Positions 6,624-7,521 of a DNA stretch of 7,521 nucleotides are shown here, piece after piece. Numbering within the stretch: position 1 is the first letter of the stretch; the number at the start of each line of letters is the position of its first letter. The notes below the pieces were generated by a model that saw only the letters and a program-made list of their open reading frames with translations, was not told the DNA's origin and did not search any database. Both the position numbers and the translations under genes were made by a program. The stretch comes from Phycisphaera mikurensis NBRC 102666 (lineage in GTDB: Bacteria > Planctomycetota > Phycisphaerae > Phycisphaerales > SM1A02). The stretch spans positions 1 to 7,521 of the forward strand of contig CAMBSR010000104.1 in assembly GCA_945870475.1 (NCBI GenBank), in the 5' to 3' direction.

Positions 6624-7521
6624 TCACTTCCACCCATCGACGGTCCACGACCAGTTGCGCCGGCGACCGGCTGCATCCGCAACAAGCCGCACCGCGGATC
6701 GTTGCGGCGCAACGAGCGGATCCACGGCCGCACGGGTTGCAAGCCGTGGATCACCACAGACCGTCACGCTCGCCACGCCATCCTTCCATGAATCGTGCCG
6801 CACCATCACGATGACGCCGCCGTTGTCGCGCTTCGCCGCCGGATCGGGTGGTGGGAGCCGCGCGGTCATTTCCATCGAACCATGCACCCAGTTCCAGCCG
6901 TCGTGCACCGATTCGACCGGAATTCCGCATTCGCGCAGGTGCTCCATCAGGTCGACCGGGAAACCGGCGTGCGCACCCTTGAAGGACTCGAACGAACGGC
7001 GGTCCATCACCACGCGCTCCACGCTGAACGCGGACGCAACCTCAGGGATGGCAGAACACTCGCGCAGCGTGCGGGAGCCGATGACCAGGCAGTCGATCTT
7101 CCGAACGCCGAGTGCCGCCAGGGCAGGAACCACGCGCCGCGAACCGGCATTGGGATCGCCAGAGGTCCCGGCATCAAAGAGCACCGTGGCGTCGTGCGTC
7201 CGGATCAGGTGACACGCCCCGTTCCCGATGGCGATCGAGTCCACCATCACCTCTCCGATGCGTGGCGGCGAAGTGTGCGGTTGGATGTTCCCGGTCCACA
7301 GGCCGCCCACAAGGAGAAGCACGACCAACCATGCCGCGGAACGGAACACCGCTGCATCGGCCACCCACGCGACGGAACACGCGACCACGCACGCCATGGT
7401 CCAGATGAATTCCGGCCGTCCGGTCCACAGGACGCCACCGGGCGCGGATGCTGCGGTCGATGCGGTCCATTCGAGAGCAGAGGCACATCCACAGGCAGTT
7501 GCTCCCAATGCGCGGCCAATG
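6624..7521 (-). CDS. comEC: ComEC/Rec2-like DNA uptake protein, C-terminal part (5' end outside window)
   Basis: The - strand frame is open from the window edge (first full codon 7520-7518) to TGA at 6624-6626, about 299 codons. The TTG at 7508 is not a convincing start, because the frame continues upstream and the sequence begins within a membrane domain. ComEC proteins are inner-membrane channels that take single-stranded DNA into the cytoplasm during transformation; they carry a competence membrane domain followed by a metallo-beta-lactamase-fold domain. Visible here, numbered from the TTG: two hydrophobic segments at about 34-54 and 57-73, then the beta-lactamase-type core: VDSIAIGNGACHLI at 89-102 (compare VDVGQGDAxLI), TVLFDAG at 108-114, RRVVPALAALGVRKIDCLVI at 124-143 (a typical ComEC signature), and VIVMVRHD...VTVCGD at 232-253. 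The usual S-H-x-D-x-D-H motif after LVI is replaced by GSRTLREC, so the metal site appears lost. It converges with gene 4, with 15 nt between the stops. A related stand-alone MBL-fold protein is less likely because of the membrane segments. Confidence 0.75.
   Translation of the reverse strand, partial: IGRALGATACGCASALEWTASTAASAPGGVLWTGRPEFIWTMACVVACSVAWVADAAVFRSAAWLVVLLLVGGLWTGNIQPHTSPPRIGEVMVDSIAIGNGACHLIRTHDATVLFDAGTSGDPNAGSRRVVPALAALGVRKIDCLVIGSRTLRECSAIPEVASAFSVERVVMDRRSFESFKGAHAGFPVDLMEHLRECGIPVESVHDGWNWVHGSMEMTARLPPPDPAAKRDNGGVIVMVRHDSWKDGVASVTVCGDPRLATRAAVDPLVAPQRSAVRLVADAAGRRRNWSWTVDGWK
6719..6752. repeat. Perfect 10-bp inverted repeat (hairpin) in the 3' end of the comEC-like gene
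   Basis: GATCCACGGC at 6719-6728 is the exact reverse complement of GCCGTGGATC at 6743-6752, with a 14-base loop that contains a further possible GCA/TGC pairing. It lies inside codons of the - strand gene and 110 nt past the stop of the convergent + strand gene. No T-run follows on either strand, so it is not a standard intrinsic terminator. Confidence 0.5.

Noticed and set aside
6610..6683. Possible terminator stems at the convergent junction (7-bp pairings such as CGGTCGC with GCGACCG)
   Set aside because: The stems are short, the loops are about 40 bases or more, and no T-run follows. Such pairings are expected by chance at this GC content.
5405..6757. Long minus-strand open frame opposite gene 4
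   Set aside because: It is Arg/Ser/Thr/Pro-rich and lacks any recognisable motif. The + strand has a signal peptide, beta repeats and operon spacing.
6307..7212. Plus-strand open frame overlapping the end of gene 4 and the comEC-like gene
   Set aside because: The product is Arg/Ser-rich with no family pattern, and it runs antisense to a region with clear ComEC-type beta-lactamase-fold signatures.

Overview
The window is GC-rich and almost entirely coding. It holds four head-to-tail genes on the + strand and one convergent gene on the - strand. The gene families suggest a planctomycete-type bacterium, possibly of the Phycisphaerae. They are a large two-membrane-segment DUF4175-like coiled-coil protein, a Gln-rich partner with a conserved Trp/Tyr C-terminal motif, an exported squalene-cyclase-repeat protein, and an exported protein with repeated short beta units. 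The taxonomic call is inference from family content and composition; there is no rRNA or marker gene to confirm it.

Layout: (1) positions 1-3471, the 3' part of a large envelope protein whose true start lies upstream of the window; (2) 3468-4262, a Gln-rich, probably exported small protein; (3) 4259-5371, an exported prenyltransferase/squalene-oxidase-repeat protein; (4) 5385-6608, an exported protein with three 'L-x-(D/N)-G' beta repeats and a possible C-terminal beta-sandwich; (5) 6624-7521 (complement), the C-terminal part of a ComEC/Rec2-like DNA-uptake channel protein whose start lies beyond the window.

Genes 1-3 are joined by two ATGA stop/start overlaps, and gene 4 starts 13 nt after gene 3 ends. 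They therefore look like one translationally coupled operon for proteins facing the periplasm. In planctomycetes, proteins of the gene 1 type commonly sit downstream of MoxR ATPase, DUF58 and BatA/von Willebrand A genes, and I expect those just upstream of base 1, but they are not visible here. No biochemical function is established by the sequence. The shared Gln-rich segments and coupled translation suggest that gene products 1 and 2, and perhaps 3, form an envelope complex.

The most notable points are the ComEC-like beta-lactamase-fold domain, whose usual His/Asp metal-binding motif is replaced, and the tightly coupled cluster of poorly characterised envelope proteins. There are no RNA genes, mobile elements or CRISPR arrays that I can support, and no intergenic gap longer than 15 bases.
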